Shown: positions 53,143 through 62,556, numbered from the stretch's first letter. The stretch: DNA of 64,000 nt from DAOPZC01 sp035353175 (GCA_035353175.1 DAOPZC010000006.1:69558-133557), one strand, 5' to 3'. The notes: a model not told the origin generated them from the letters alone. Numbers and translations are program-made.

Positions 53143-54443
53143 TGTATTGCTTTGTTCGCTCGGGTGTCCTTGGGTGGAACAGACGGCTTGGCCGCAGCGT
53201 CATGCCAATTGAAGTGTGTCTGCTTGGTTTCCACGTTCAGCGAAACATCCACATGCTCAAAGGACCGGGTATAGGCGTAGCCTTTTTTGACGGGGTCACC
53301 CAACGGCCGGCCCAACGGCCGGTTCAGCGTTTCAAGATCGCTCGAGTCCCATTTCCATTGCGCATCCAGCGCGTTCACGCTTCCCTGGTAGCTGAAATAG
53401 GCGTACTTCTCGGCGGCTATCAGAAACACGGCCAGCGGAAAATCGACTCCGGCGGCGAACTGCGCAGATGCCGTACCGTCCGCCGCCACCGCTTCATCCG
53501 CCAATGGCCCGCTCTGCAGCATGATGATCTTCCCTTTCGACAGAGCCTCACGCATCAACTGAATAGTCACGCAGATCGCCTCCGCCTCGGTTTGCCTCGG
53601 TTGGGTGCCTCGGGCCGGAAGCCTCCAGCGTTCGAAATAGGAGCCGGACGTTATACGCATGATCTCGCGGTTCCCGTTGGGCCGCTCGTTGCGCAGAGTG
53701 TTTCCAACCAGCAGCTTCCCCTTGGGCATTCGCAGGGAGAGCTGAATGAGCGAGTTCACATAATTCGAAGGGGCCTTCAAGTTCCCGTCGGCGTCCACCA
53801 GCGACTTGTCGCCGCCGCCCACTTTGTCGAGAAAAACGCCGTCGATGTTGGGATCCGCCGCCATGCCTAGCGCGGTGTCCACCCACCACTTCTGCATTTC
53901 GGGAATGTCGTGGTTGAAGGTCCGGAGCTTGCCTCGGATCAAACGATACTCCTTCGTCCCGTCCGCCCTTCGCGTGTATTCGCTCCACTCATCCGACTGG
54001 TAGGCGGCATTTGCGGCGTAGCCCTCGTAGTAGACAACGGTATTCCAGTAGAAGAAGACTTTGATCGCGGGGTTGCGTTTCTTTAACTCGCGGGCGGCCC
54101 AGCGAATGCCCTCCTCGGTGCTGGCCTTGCCCTGGGCGTTGGCTTTCTCCATCATGACGACCTGATAGCGGCTCGCGATCGACTCCACTTGCTCCGGCGC
54201 GAGGGCATCCTTGCTCCGGACGGCCAGCCAGCGCGGAACCTTCTCCCAGGAGAACGCCGGGTAATTGGTGAAATCCGTCTGCGCGGGATAGGGCGTGATG
54301 TAGCTCTTCCCTGTGGCGAATCCGGAGTAGTCGCTCAGATCCCAGGCCCGAGAGGCAGACGAGGGGGGGGCGTCCACATTTGCCGCCGCGCCTGCGAAGC
54401 AACAGGCCATCGTAAAGACTAAAGTGAGAGGGAGGGGTTTCAT
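53139..54443 (-). CDS. secreted putative glycoside hydrolase (GHL15-like), copy 2
   Basis: 434 residues, paralogue of the next gene: FSWEKVPRWLAV, IKVFFYWNTVVYYEGY, WWVDTALGMAADPNIDGVFLDKVGGG, LAVFLIAAEKYAYFSYQGS and FEHVDVSLNVETKQTHFNW align block by block with copy 1. A signal peptide is present. It is the first gene of the minus-strand operon, transcribed away from the PL-GH16 gene. A palindrome about 100 bases upstream may control both directions. Confidence 0.65.
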   Translation of the reverse strand: MKPLPLTLVFTMACCFAGAAANVDAPPSSASRAWDLSDYSGFATGKSYITPYPAQTDFTNYPAFSWEKVPRWLAVRSKDALAPEQVESIASRYQVVMMEKANAQGKASTEEGIRWAARELKKRNPAIKVFFYWNTVVYYEGYAANAAYQSDEWSEYTRRADGTKEYRLIRGKLRTFNHDIPEMQKWWVDTALGMAADPNIDGVFLDKVGGGDKSLVDADGNLKAPSNYVNSLIQLSLRMPKGKLLVGNTLRNERPNGNREIMRITSGSYFERWRLPARGTQPRQTEAEAICVTIQLMREALSKGKIIMLQSGPLADEAVAADGTASAQFAAGVDFPLAVFLIAAEKYAYFSYQGSVNALDAQWKWDSSDLETLNRPLGRPLGDPVKKGYAYTRSFEHVDVSLNVETKQTHFNWHDAAAKPSVPPKDTRANKAIQ

Positions 54444-54904
54444 TGCCGGCTCAGCGCTGGTCTGCAGTCACCATGGGTACGCATGGAGTAGCAGGGAAGG
54501 TATTCCTTCAGGGGTTCGTCCACTTCATTGTCCGCAGCAATAATACACATTATGTGTGGTGCTGGTACACTGGAAAACAAGCCTTGAGGCGCTGGCCGAA
54601 AACTGCGCAGGACAGGTCCAAATGGACGGTGGACGGCGTTCACTTGAATTGGTCAGGCGGTGGCCTATTGAGGTCAGTGGCACTGCGTATCTCGGGTCGT
54701 GAGTGAGCTGTGAAAGAGGTCTTGAAGAAGGTTAGAAACGTGCCGACCAACTTGCTTGCGGCTTGCGCTTGCTTCGCTCATTATGTTTGCGGGTGCAGGG
54801 AAAATGGACTACATTGCGCACTGGTATCCGGCGCTTTCTGGTCGAAGGCCGGATCTGAGACGTTTCGCGAGGGAGATGGAAGTCGCGTAAGCAAGGAGAG
54901 TCCT
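54444..54904. other. divergent control region of the agar/porphyran-type locus
   Basis: A 461-base gap between two outward-reading gene sets. The plus-strand frame stays open from 54710 but the N-terminus it would add has many Cys and no secretion signal, so I treat it as non-coding. It contains the palindrome at 54545. Confidence 0.5.
54545..54557. promoter_or_regulatory. palindrome in the divergent control region
   Basis: ACACAT-T-ATGTGT, perfect 6-base arms around one base, about 100 bases upstream of the first minus-strand glycosidase and 350 upstream of the PL-GH16 gene. A plausible operator for a sugar-responsive regulator; no regulator gene is nearby. Confidence 0.4.
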
Positions 54905-57079
54905 GTGAACGCCATCGTCACAAGAACAGCACGTGTGGTTTTGCTAGCACTTTTCTGCGCCATGATGTCGGTTGCGATGGCGCGGGAGGTGGCGCCCCTT
55001 CCCGCGAAAGCGGTGCCGCGTGCTTTTCCGGGGGCTGAAGGTTACGGCTCGGTCGCGGTTGGCGGTCGTGGCGGAAAGGTGCTTGCCGTCACGAATCTGA
55101 ACGGATCGGGGCCGGGGAGCTTGCGCGAGGCAGTAGAGGCACGAGGCCCGAGGATCGTGGTGTTCCGGGTCTCCGGAACGGTTGAGGGGAGCTTCAAGAT
55201 CAAGAACGACTTCATCACCATCGCCGGACAGACGGCTTCGGGTGATGGGATCTGCATCAAGGGGAGCCTTGCGATCGATGCCAGTGACGTGATCATTCGG
55301 TACATCCGTGTCCGGCCCGACCCATCTGCGGGTGAAGTGGATGCCATTACGGGAAGGGGCAAAAGGAATATCATCCTTGACCATGTTTCGGCCAGTTGGA
55401 GCAGCGATGAGGTGCTCTCTCTCTACCGGAATGAGAACGTCACCATACAGTGGTGCCTGATTTCGGAGGCCTGTATCAAGATGGTTGACGGCAAGGACAC
55501 GGGGCACCGGTTCGGCGGCATTTGGGGCAACAGCCGCGGCACTTACCACCACAACTTGTTCGCGCACAACGACAGCCGGAACCCCCGCTGGGCGTCGGGA
55601 TCGAAGTTCAACGATTACCGGAACAACGTGATTTACAACTGGGGCTACAACAGCTGCTACGGCGGCGGCGCGGTCGCGGACAGCGATCCCAGCCTGAACT
55701 TCTCCACGTTCAACATGGTCGCGAATTACTACAAGCCGGGTCCGGCCACTCGCGACAACGTGAGACGGCGCATCGCCGCGCCTGTTGACGCTGGCGGCGT
55801 CGGGAGCTGGTATGTAGCCGACAACGTGGTGGAAGGCTTTCCTGAAGTCACGGCAGATAACTGGAAGGGGATCGACGGCGGCCAATACAAAAGGCTGGAG
55901 AAGCCTTGGGACGCGATGCCGATCCGGCAGGAAACGGCGGAAGAGGCCCTTCGCTCGGTGCTCGAGCGCGCAGGCTGCTCGCGGCCGTACCGTGACGCCG
56001 TCGATCGCCGGGTCATCGGAGACGTGCGCGCCGGAACGGCGTCCTGCGGAAGCAAAGGCATGATAGCCACCCCTGCGGATGTCGGAGGCTGGCCGGTGCT
56101 TAGAAGCGAGGCGGCCCCGGCGGACTCCGATCAGGATGGCATGCCGGACAGGTGGGAAACGGATCACGGGTTGGATCCCGGCGATCCCTCCGACGGCGCC
56201 AAGGACCGCGACGGCGACGGCTACACGAACGTGGAAGAGTTTCTGAACGCCACACCCGCCGAAAGAAGGACCATCCGGTGGGACCGCTCGGATGATTTCA
56301 ACGGGAACGCTGTCGACTGGCGGAAATGGAACAAGGCGCCGGAAAACTTCGGCGCATGGATCTGGGACAATGAGGCCAACGTGTCCGTTTCAAACGGAGT
56401 TCTTATCATTACAGCCCGATACGTTTCGCCAGCGGACAAGTTACCCCAAGCGCCGACGAACGGGCCTGGCAGCTCGGCGCTGTTCACATCGGGGATGCTC
56501 AAGTCATACGCCGCCGACACGTACGCGTACTACGAGGCGAGGATCAAGGGCGCGCCTGTTTTTCCCGGCGTGTGTCCGGCGTTCTGGCTCTACAGCCGAA
56601 TCGACGACTCGCTGACCGAGAAGGGGACTGTTCGTTACAGTGAAGTCGACATCGTTGAGCTCACGCAACGGGGAGGCAACGCGACGGGCAACGAACGAAT
56701 CATGGACCACAACCTTCACGCGATCCTTTCCAACGGACGCAAGGGCGTCGCCGGACGCCAATGGCAAAGGCCTGAGCAATTCAAGGCGAGTCAGGCAAAT
56801 GAGTACAATGCGCCATTCGATCCTCGCGAAGACTTTCACACGTACGGGTGCAAGGTGGGGCGCAACGACATCGTCTGGTATGTTGACGGCATCGAAGTGG
56901 GCCGAAAGAGGAACCTGTATTGGCACCGCAAGATGAACGTTGCGTTGTCGCTTGGCCTTCGCGCGCCTTACGCGAAGTTCGAAAACAACCGTCTCGTTCC
57001 GACCGAGAGTCACCCGACTGACAAGTTGCCGACGTCAATGATGGTGGACTATGTGCGGGTTTGGGAGCTTGACGAATAG
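54905..57079 (+). CDS. secreted polysaccharide lyase-GH16 fusion
   Basis: 724 residues from the GTG at 54905, chosen because AGGAG lies six bases upstream and a signal peptide follows (TRTARVVLLALFCAMMSVAMA). Residues about 38-400 are a PL1-like beta-helix: AFPGAEGYGSVAVGGRGGKV, TIAGQTASGDGI and YHHNLFAHNDSRNPR. Then comes a TSP3-like linker (DSDQDGMPDRWE, KDRDGDGYTNVEEF) and a GH16 domain from about 470 with catalytic SEVDIVELTQ near 578, close in pattern to porphyranases/agarases. The joining of a pectate-lyase-type helix with GH16 suggests attack on two linkages or use of the helix for binding. Confidence 0.85.
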   Translation: MNAIVTRTARVVLLALFCAMMSVAMAREVAPLPAKAVPRAFPGAEGYGSVAVGGRGGKVLAVTNLNGSGPGSLREAVEARGPRIVVFRVSGTVEGSFKIKNDFITIAGQTASGDGICIKGSLAIDASDVIIRYIRVRPDPSAGEVDAITGRGKRNIILDHVSASWSSDEVLSLYRNENVTIQWCLISEACIKMVDGKDTGHRFGGIWGNSRGTYHHNLFAHNDSRNPRWASGSKFNDYRNNVIYNWGYNSCYGGGAVADSDPSLNFSTFNMVANYYKPGPATRDNVRRRIAAPVDAGGVGSWYVADNVVEGFPEVTADNWKGIDGGQYKRLEKPWDAMPIRQETAEEALRSVLERAGCSRPYRDAVDRRVIGDVRAGTASCGSKGMIATPADVGGWPVLRSEAAPADSDQDGMPDRWETDHGLDPGDPSDGAKDRDGDGYTNVEEFLNATPAERRTIRWDRSDDFNGNAVDWRKWNKAPENFGAWIWDNEANVSVSNGVLIITARYVSPADKLPQAPTNGPGSSALFTSGMLKSYAADTYAYYEARIKGAPVFPGVCPAFWLYSRIDDSLTEKGTVRYSEVDIVELTQRGGNATGNERIMDHNLHAILSNGRKGVAGRQWQRPEQFKASQANEYNAPFDPREDFHTYGCKVGRNDIVWYVDGIEVGRKRNLYWHRKMNVALSLGLRAPYAKFENNRLVPTESHPTDKLPTSMMVDYVRVWELDE

Positions 57080-57322
57080 GCTTGTATTTGGTTCAGCCGC
57101 GTTCGCTGTAGCGGACTTGGGCCCGTTGCCTTTCCATCCTGCCGCAAACTGCGCCATGAGCTGTGCCTGCAGCGCCGGATTCTTATCTGCAATGTTGACC
57201 GTCTCAAGCGGGTCCCGTTGGTGGTCGTAAATCTCCACGAAGAGCGGAGCCGCCTGCGGTCGCCCCGTGTCTTTCCATGCCACCAGCCGATACCGATCCG
57301 TTCTCATCGTATATGATTTGTC
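57035..57322 (-). pseudogene. sulfatase C-terminal fragment
   Basis: 96 residues (KSYTMRTDRYRLVAWKD, then IYDHQRDPLETVNIAD) match the end of iduronate-sulfatase-type S1 sulfatases. Everything upstream, including the CxPSR active site, is missing: the homology starts directly after the stop codon of the truncated integrase and in the same reading frame. It overlaps the 3' end of the PL-GH16 gene by 45 bases. It is not the missing end of the GH16-sulfatase, since the two cover the same region of the family. Confidence 0.7.
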
Positions 57323-58431
57323 CTACGCCAGCATGGCTGCCAGTTGCTTGCGCTCCGCCACAGTAAGTCCTTCAGCCTTTTTCGCCAGCGCCTCTACATG
57401 CGGGGAGCTTGCGCGTGCTGCACGCTTTCTGCCGCTGATCTGTGCCTCCACTCGCCGCATCGCCTGCCGCGTATGTTCGCGGGTGGGATTGTAATAGTGG
57501 TCTCGAACGGTCTTGGCCGTCGTGTGCCCTGTGCATTTGGCGACGGTTTCGAAGGGTATGCCTTCGTTCAGTGCGAGCACGACGAAGGTGCCGCGCAGAT
57601 TGTGCCACCCCAGTAGCGATGCGGAAAGCCTGCCGTCGCTGCGCTTTTGTCGCGTGCCTTTGATCAGCGACTTTAAGTCTCGACCGGTCTTTTCTGTCGA
57701 ACCCTTCCGAAAATGGAGTTCCGATACCTCTTCTGCTTCCGCCAAATCTTCGGACGTGACGGACCGGGCCCTTCCCGTAGCGTTCTGGATGGCGCGGTAG
57801 CTCTCTCCACTACCGTAGCGTGTAAGGGTATCGAGTATGCGGTCGCGTTTCTCATATGCGAAGCCGGCGCCTTTGACGGCTTCGGTGACTTGGGGCAGAA
57901 CATCTTTGAGGTCTACGCGACCGGACGTTAGGACGGGCCGATTTGACGTGCTCCGCTCCGGTTCGGCAAAGGCCTTGGCAAACAAGACTTTGCCTCGGTA
58001 GGTAATCCCCGTCAGGTTGTGTTCGTACATTCGGGCTGCGTCTGGCCAGACATAGGGGCTTTCTGACTTGTTGGCGAGCGCGGTTTGCAGGACTTCCAGC
58101 AGTCTCGCGAACAGGGGTACTTCGATCTCGGCCCCGGTTTTGGATGTCGCTACGCGTATCCAGCCGTGTTTCATGTCCACGGACTGCCAGCGCAAGCGGC
58201 ACACATCCCCGATGCGCATGCCGGTGCACGCGGCGCACACGACCAGGGGGTAGGTGAAAGGGTCTGGGCGGGCCGTCTCAAACAGGGTCTCCAATTGTTC
58301 AAGCGTCAAAGGTCGCCTTGCTGCCATGCCGCCTTCAACAGTGCTTCGCGCCTTCTTACGGCGGATGGTCTTGCCTAAAGGGTTTTCCACGCCGATGGGC
58401 AGAAAATAGGTGAAGGCTGAGCGCAAGAGCG
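57323..58431 (-). pseudogene. tyrosine recombinase, 5'-truncated by repeat D
   Basis: About 368 residues remain. Catalytic residues are visible: Arg in CTGMRIGDVCRLRW, HNLRGTF (H-x-x-R), GHTTAKTVRDHYYNP (His and the nucleophile Tyr). An extra insertion of about 100 residues lies between the Arg and HxxR blocks. The N-terminal DNA-binding part is missing because the gene begins at the left edge of repeat D; the first possible start is a TTG at 58426. It belongs to a different subfamily from the recombinase at 23263. Probably the relic of a mobile element. Confidence 0.8.
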
Positions 58432-58689
58432 GCGGATAGGACGCACAAGCTGCGTTTTCCAGCCGGTGCGGGATACGGCGAAGTCGGATAAAGGCGCTTC
58501 TATCAAGTCGTTGGAGGGTTGAAAGGGCTCGGGTCAGGTCGGTTCGGGCGTTTTTTGAGGCCCGGCGTTGACGGCGGGCCTCAAAAAAAGTATGCTGTGG
58601 CCGTTCTCAGGTCGGGCAGGGAAAACCGATCTGACGTGTGGGTGCGGGTGCGCCTGCACGGAGAACAACGGAGGGTCGGATGTGTACGG
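58432..58689 (+). repeat. 258-bp structured repeat, copy D
   Basis: Identical to copies B, C and E (promoter 58568-58596). Left: the truncated recombinase. Right: a few codons of a plus-strand fragment (58690-58718), then the promoter of the GEVED gene. Confidence 0.92.
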
Positions 58690-58718
58690 AAAAAGCCGTG
58701 ACGGATTATGTCCTGTGA
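58690..58718 (+). pseudogene. possible short C-terminal gene fragment at repeat D
   Basis: Nine codons (EKAVTDYVL) to a TGA at 58718. It fits the pattern of 3' gene ends abutting the repeats but is too short to prove. Confidence 0.2.
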
Positions 58719-58729
58719 GCATTTTTTGT

Positions 58730-58759
58730 TTGACGGAGGCCACGGTATGGTTTCATAAT
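58730..58759 (+). promoter_or_regulatory. putative promoter of the GEVED protein gene
   Basis: TTGACG (58730-58735), 18 bases, CATAAT (58754-58759), about 55 bases before the GTG start. Confidence 0.45.
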
Positions 58760-58814
58760 TTCACCCGATGATGACGTAGTTTGCCTACATAGCCGCAAAC
58801 GCAAGGAGGTCAGC

Positions 58815-61175
58815 GTGAAACGTATGTCCGCATGTTTTGTTCTTGTATGGATGACAGCGATGGTCGAGGCCAAGCAGGCTTCGGTCTTTTACTTTAGCGT
58901 CGACATCGGCTCGGACAAGGAGCTGAGTGACCCGAACAAGCAGGGGGACGAGTGGATGGACCCCGGCGATATCTACGACAACAGCGCGTATGCCGCTGGG
59001 CCACAGCTCGCGAAAGACGACGCGAAAATATTCGGCGAAGATCCACCTCCCTGTTCGCCTGCCGGGGCGCCCTATACGGCGATCCCCATCGGATGCGGCC
59101 CTGCGATCGGCCTGCCTTTGGTGAGCGCCTATTTCGACATGGACGGAGAGGACCAGTTGAATTTCGTGCCGGACGGCCTGCAAGGCCAGGGGGGCGGCAT
59201 TGCCGGCCCGATCGTGATGGCAGCGCGCCCGTCTTCCGGCCTCTTTCTGAATCCGGACATCCTCTATGTCTCGTACGACGACGACGGCGCGCCGGGATGG
59301 TGGGCGAACAGCCCGACCAACGTGCCGACCACGATCAGCCCTGATCGAGGCACCGGAACCAACGAAGTGTTGATGGGGGTGGGCTGGCACATGTGGTTGC
59401 CGGTCCCCGGCGTGCCGACACTGACCGAGGCGATGCTGGGGCTGGCTGACGATCCGCCGCCCCAGGCCAAGGATGACGACGTGGACGCGCTGGACACGCG
59501 CCGCTTCCAATATTGGTTCTGGACCTGCGACCATGAGGCCACGTTCGGCTATGACCCGGGCGACATCTACGTGACGGACACGCTGCTGTCCTCCTCCCTG
59601 AGTCTGTTCATCACCCATGAGACCCTCGAGCTTCCCGACGGCGTGGATATCGACGGCTTCGAGTTCTGTGTGACGGACGACACGCTCGTTCTGCAGCACT
59701 TCGGCCTAGGGGCCGGCAACAGCTACTTCGCCGTCGCGTTCTCGGTGGACGACGACGACCCGACAACGGTCGTGAATGAGAGCGGCGGACTCAACCCCGG
59801 CATCATCTACCTCAGCCTGCTGAATGGCGTGGCACCGATGCCGTTGTGCGACCGTTCGCTGGAGGGCGACGTCGACGCGATCGCCTTCGAGGAGCGCGAC
59901 ATGGATTTCGGGGACGCGCCGGGCGGTCTCGCGATGTTCTCTTACCCCACGCTGCGCATCAGCAACGGGGCCGGCCATGTGATCAAGAAAGGCGTGTTCC
60001 TCGGCGCTGTTCCGCCCGACGCCGAAGACGACGGACAGCCCAGCCTGACGGCCGACTTGGACGAGGCGACCTTGGGCGATGAAGACCGTTTCGGAATACC
60101 GCCCCATTTGGTCGGCGGCTATCCGAGCACGATTCAAGTGCTGGCCTCGACCAACGGCTACGTCAACCTGTGGATCGACGCCAATGCGGACGGCGACTGG
60201 AGCGATGCGGGCGAGCGCATCGCCACGGACCTGGCCGTCACGTCGGGCGTGAACTTCCTTAACTTCACAATGCCCTCCTATCCGATGGCCACAACGGTCA
60301 TGACCTACCTGAGGCTCCGGTACTGCACGCAGACGGGGGTGGGGGTTGACGGCATCGCGCCGGACGGCGAGGTGGAAGACTACCGCATCCGCCTGATCCC
60401 CTCCGCCGCGCTCTCTGAGGCGCCGATGGACTTTGGCGACGCTCCGGACTCGTATCAGACACGCCTGGCCAGCGACGGCGCGCGCCACGTGTTTAACGCG
60501 GATTACGGGATGGGCCCCAGTACCTCTGTCACGGACGCGGAGACGGACGGGCAGCCCAATGTCCCTGCCACCGGTGATGACCTGAACGGCGTGGACGACG
60601 AGGACGGCATCGTGGCCTGGACGCCGCTGGTGCGCGGCAGCAACTCGACGGTGCGGGTCGAGACGTGGTCGCAGGGCTTTCTCAGCGGCTGGGTTGATTT
60701 CAACCGCGACGGCGTCTGGACCGATCCCGGTGAGCGTATCTTCGGCCCCCTGCTGGCGGACGTCACCAACGCTGTGACCTTCCACGTGCCGCTGTCGGCT
60801 AGCGTGGGCGACACGTATGCGCGCGTACGTTTCACCAGCTATTCTGGGGCGATTGTGCCCTATGGACTGTTGCCGGACGGCGAGGTGGAAGACCGCCGGC
60901 TGACGCTCTTCCAGCCTTCACTGCCGTCCTCGGCGCTGGCGATCACGAATATCGCGCCGTCAGGGACGCTGACGGGCGGCAGCAGCCTGAACGTCTTCGT
61001 CCAGTGGACGACCAACGGCGCCGCGCTCTATCGGGTAGACGCCTGCACGAATCTGATGGCGCCCAGGGTCTGGACGAATATCGTGGGCATGCCCATCTCT
61101 GCCGGCAGCTGGAACGACGTCACGCCGCAGACGCAGCGCTTCTATCGCGTGGTCGCGCCATATACCTACCCCTAA
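58815..61175 (+). CDS. secreted GEVED-domain surface protein
   Basis: 786 residues from the GTG at 58815 (AAGGAGGT upstream), with a signal peptide. The N-terminal 350 residues are acidic and unassigned. Two GEVED modules follow, each opening with DFGDAP (about 362 and 539) and closing with PDGEVED (about 518 and 689), with NLWIDANADGDWSDAGERI and SGWVDFNRDGVWTDPGERI between. The C-terminus has the shared TNLMAPRVWTNIVG...RFYRVVAP module. GEVED domains occur in large extracellular adhesins; binding partner unknown. It is followed 16 bases later by the F5/8C gene, so they may form an operon. Confidence 0.82.
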   Translation: MKRMSACFVLVWMTAMVEAKQASVFYFSVDIGSDKELSDPNKQGDEWMDPGDIYDNSAYAAGPQLAKDDAKIFGEDPPPCSPAGAPYTAIPIGCGPAIGLPLVSAYFDMDGEDQLNFVPDGLQGQGGGIAGPIVMAARPSSGLFLNPDILYVSYDDDGAPGWWANSPTNVPTTISPDRGTGTNEVLMGVGWHMWLPVPGVPTLTEAMLGLADDPPPQAKDDDVDALDTRRFQYWFWTCDHEATFGYDPGDIYVTDTLLSSSLSLFITHETLELPDGVDIDGFEFCVTDDTLVLQHFGLGAGNSYFAVAFSVDDDDPTTVVNESGGLNPGIIYLSLLNGVAPMPLCDRSLEGDVDAIAFEERDMDFGDAPGGLAMFSYPTLRISNGAGHVIKKGVFLGAVPPDAEDDGQPSLTADLDEATLGDEDRFGIPPHLVGGYPSTIQVLASTNGYVNLWIDANADGDWSDAGERIATDLAVTSGVNFLNFTMPSYPMATTVMTYLRLRYCTQTGVGVDGIAPDGEVEDYRIRLIPSAALSEAPMDFGDAPDSYQTRLASDGARHVFNADYGMGPSTSVTDAETDGQPNVPATGDDLNGVDDEDGIVAWTPLVRGSNSTVRVETWSQGFLSGWVDFNRDGVWTDPGERIFGPLLADVTNAVTFHVPLSASVGDTYARVRFTSYSGAIVPYGLLPDGEVEDRRLTLFQPSLPSSALAITNIAPSGTLTGGSSLNVFVQWTTNGAALYRVDACTNLMAPRVWTNIVGMPISAGSWNDVTPQTQRFYRVVAPYTYP

Positions 61176-61191
61176 GCAAGGGCATGCACGC

Positions 61192-62020
61192 ATGAAACGT
61201 TGGGGATCTCTGTTCGGCTGTTGGGTGGCGCTCGGGGGACATACGGCGCAGGAGGCCTCAACCTCGCTGCTCAACTGGCGGTACGACACGTATGAGCCCG
61301 AAGCGCCGGTCTTGGCGAGCCCGCTCAAGGACGCGAAGCTGACGGTGTCGGGCCAGTGGAGCGACCGCGGGCCGCACTTCGTCACGGACGGCAAAATCGA
61401 GGCTGGCAATCACTGGGCCTGCGAGCAGCTGCCGGCGGTTTTGACGATCGAGATGCGCGAGACAACGCGCCTCAGCGCCTGCCGCGTCTGGCCCTATTTC
61501 GGCGAGCCGCGCGTGTACAAGTTTTTCGTCGAGGCGTCGCCGGACAACCAGGCCTGGACGCGCGTCGTGGATTGGACCCGGAACGAGCGACCCGCCACGG
61601 CGGAAGGCTTCGCCATCCCGTTTGAGCGGCAGGTGGAGGCGAAGTATGTCCGCGTCACGATCACCGACAGCAGCGTGCGCGGGGCGGGCGGTCACATCGT
61701 CGAATTCCAGGTCGCGGAGTCGGCGCTGATCCCGGGGCTTCATGGGCGCCACGTGCCGACCGAGCGCATCACGGCCGCAAACGCCCAGGGTGACGAGGCG
61801 CTCAAAACGTGGCGCGCGGCCGCGTGGCGCAACGAGCGCGCGCACGGGCAGTTCGTGGTCTGGTCTCCCGACGCCGTGCCTCAGCTGCGCCTCTGCGCCT
61901 CCGCGCTCCGGAGCGACGCGGGTGCGGAGATTCCCGCTGCGGCCGTGCTGCCCCGCTTTGTCCGCTACGTCCTGGCCGACAAGCAGCTGGCCGGCGATAT
62001 TCTCGACACGGCGGAACAGG
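61192..62020 (+). pseudogene. F5/8C plus GH123/DUF4091-like glycosidase, 3'-truncated by repeat E
   Basis: 276 native residues. A signal peptide is followed by a discoidin/CBM32-like domain (about 40-180: PHFVTDGKIEAGNHWAC, KYVRVTITDSSVRGAGGHIVE) and then AAWRNERAHGQFVVWS, the usual opening of the N-terminal domain of GH123/DUF4091 enzymes. The catalytic barrel is absent because the gene runs into repeat E, whose first bases supply a stop (GGA TAG). The remaining product could only be a binding protein. Confidence 0.75.
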
Positions 62021-62278
62021 GCGGATAGGACGCACAAGCTGCGTTTTCCAGCCGGTGCGGGATACGGCGAAGTCGGATAAAGGCGCTTCTATCAAGTCGT
62101 TGGAGGGTTGAAAGGGCTCGGGTCAGGTCGGTTCGGGCGTTTTTTGAGGCCCGGCGTTGACGGCGGGCCTCAAAAAAAGTATGCTGTGGCCGTTCTCAGG
62201 TCGGGCAGGGAAAACCGATCTGACGTGTGGGTGCGGGTGCGCCTGCACGGAGAACAACGGAGGGTCGGATGTGTACGG
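62021..62278 (+). repeat. 258-bp structured repeat, copy E
   Basis: Identical to copies B, C and D (promoter 62157-62185). Left: a plus-strand gene lacking its 3' end. Right: a 12-codon plus-strand 3' fragment. The two do not look like halves of one gene. Confidence 0.92.
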
Positions 62279-62317
62279 TTCGGTCCGCCGGATGGCACGC
62301 TGATCTTGCTGCATTAG
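62279..62317 (+). pseudogene. short C-terminal gene fragment at repeat E
   Basis: Twelve codons (FGPPDGTLILLH) to a TAG at 62317, continuing the plus-strand open frame of the repeat. It looks like the end of a secreted protein but is too short to place. The next 240 bases hold an imperfect hairpin (near 62413-62435) and no gene. Confidence 0.35.
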
Positions 62318-62556
62318 GATGAAGCCGCCGCCTGCGCGTGGAGGGCGTGGCCACTTATGCGGACGGACAACGTCACCCGGGTGCTGAAGCTGAAGAAATC
62401 CTCGCGATTTTGCCATTGGCCACCTAGCCAATAGGCCTTGCCCCTTCGTTATTTTATGATGAAGATCAAAACTTGTTGATAGAGATGTGTTTTGCCGAAC
62501 AAAGCGGTGGACGAATCGGAATTGAAAGCTGCCCGAACGTGACACAGGAGACGGCG

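Noticed and set aside
54710..54904. N-terminal extension of the PL-GH16 protein from an ATG at 54710
   Set aside because: The extension is Cys-rich and would bury the signal peptide; the GTG at 54905 has a proper SD.
57035..57322. Sulfatase fragment as the missing end of the GH16-sulfatase
   Set aside because: It covers the same part of the family that the GH16-sulfatase still has (the RT.DYKL / RTDRYRL region), so it comes from another sulfatase.
26834..62278. Repeat as an ordinary insertion sequence or MITE
   Set aside because: No transposase, no terminal inverted repeats and no target duplications; the gene parts on either side do not join into one gene.
26834..62278. CRISPR array
   Set aside because: The repeats are 258 bp and separated by kilobases; no short regular repeat-spacer pattern or cas gene was seen.
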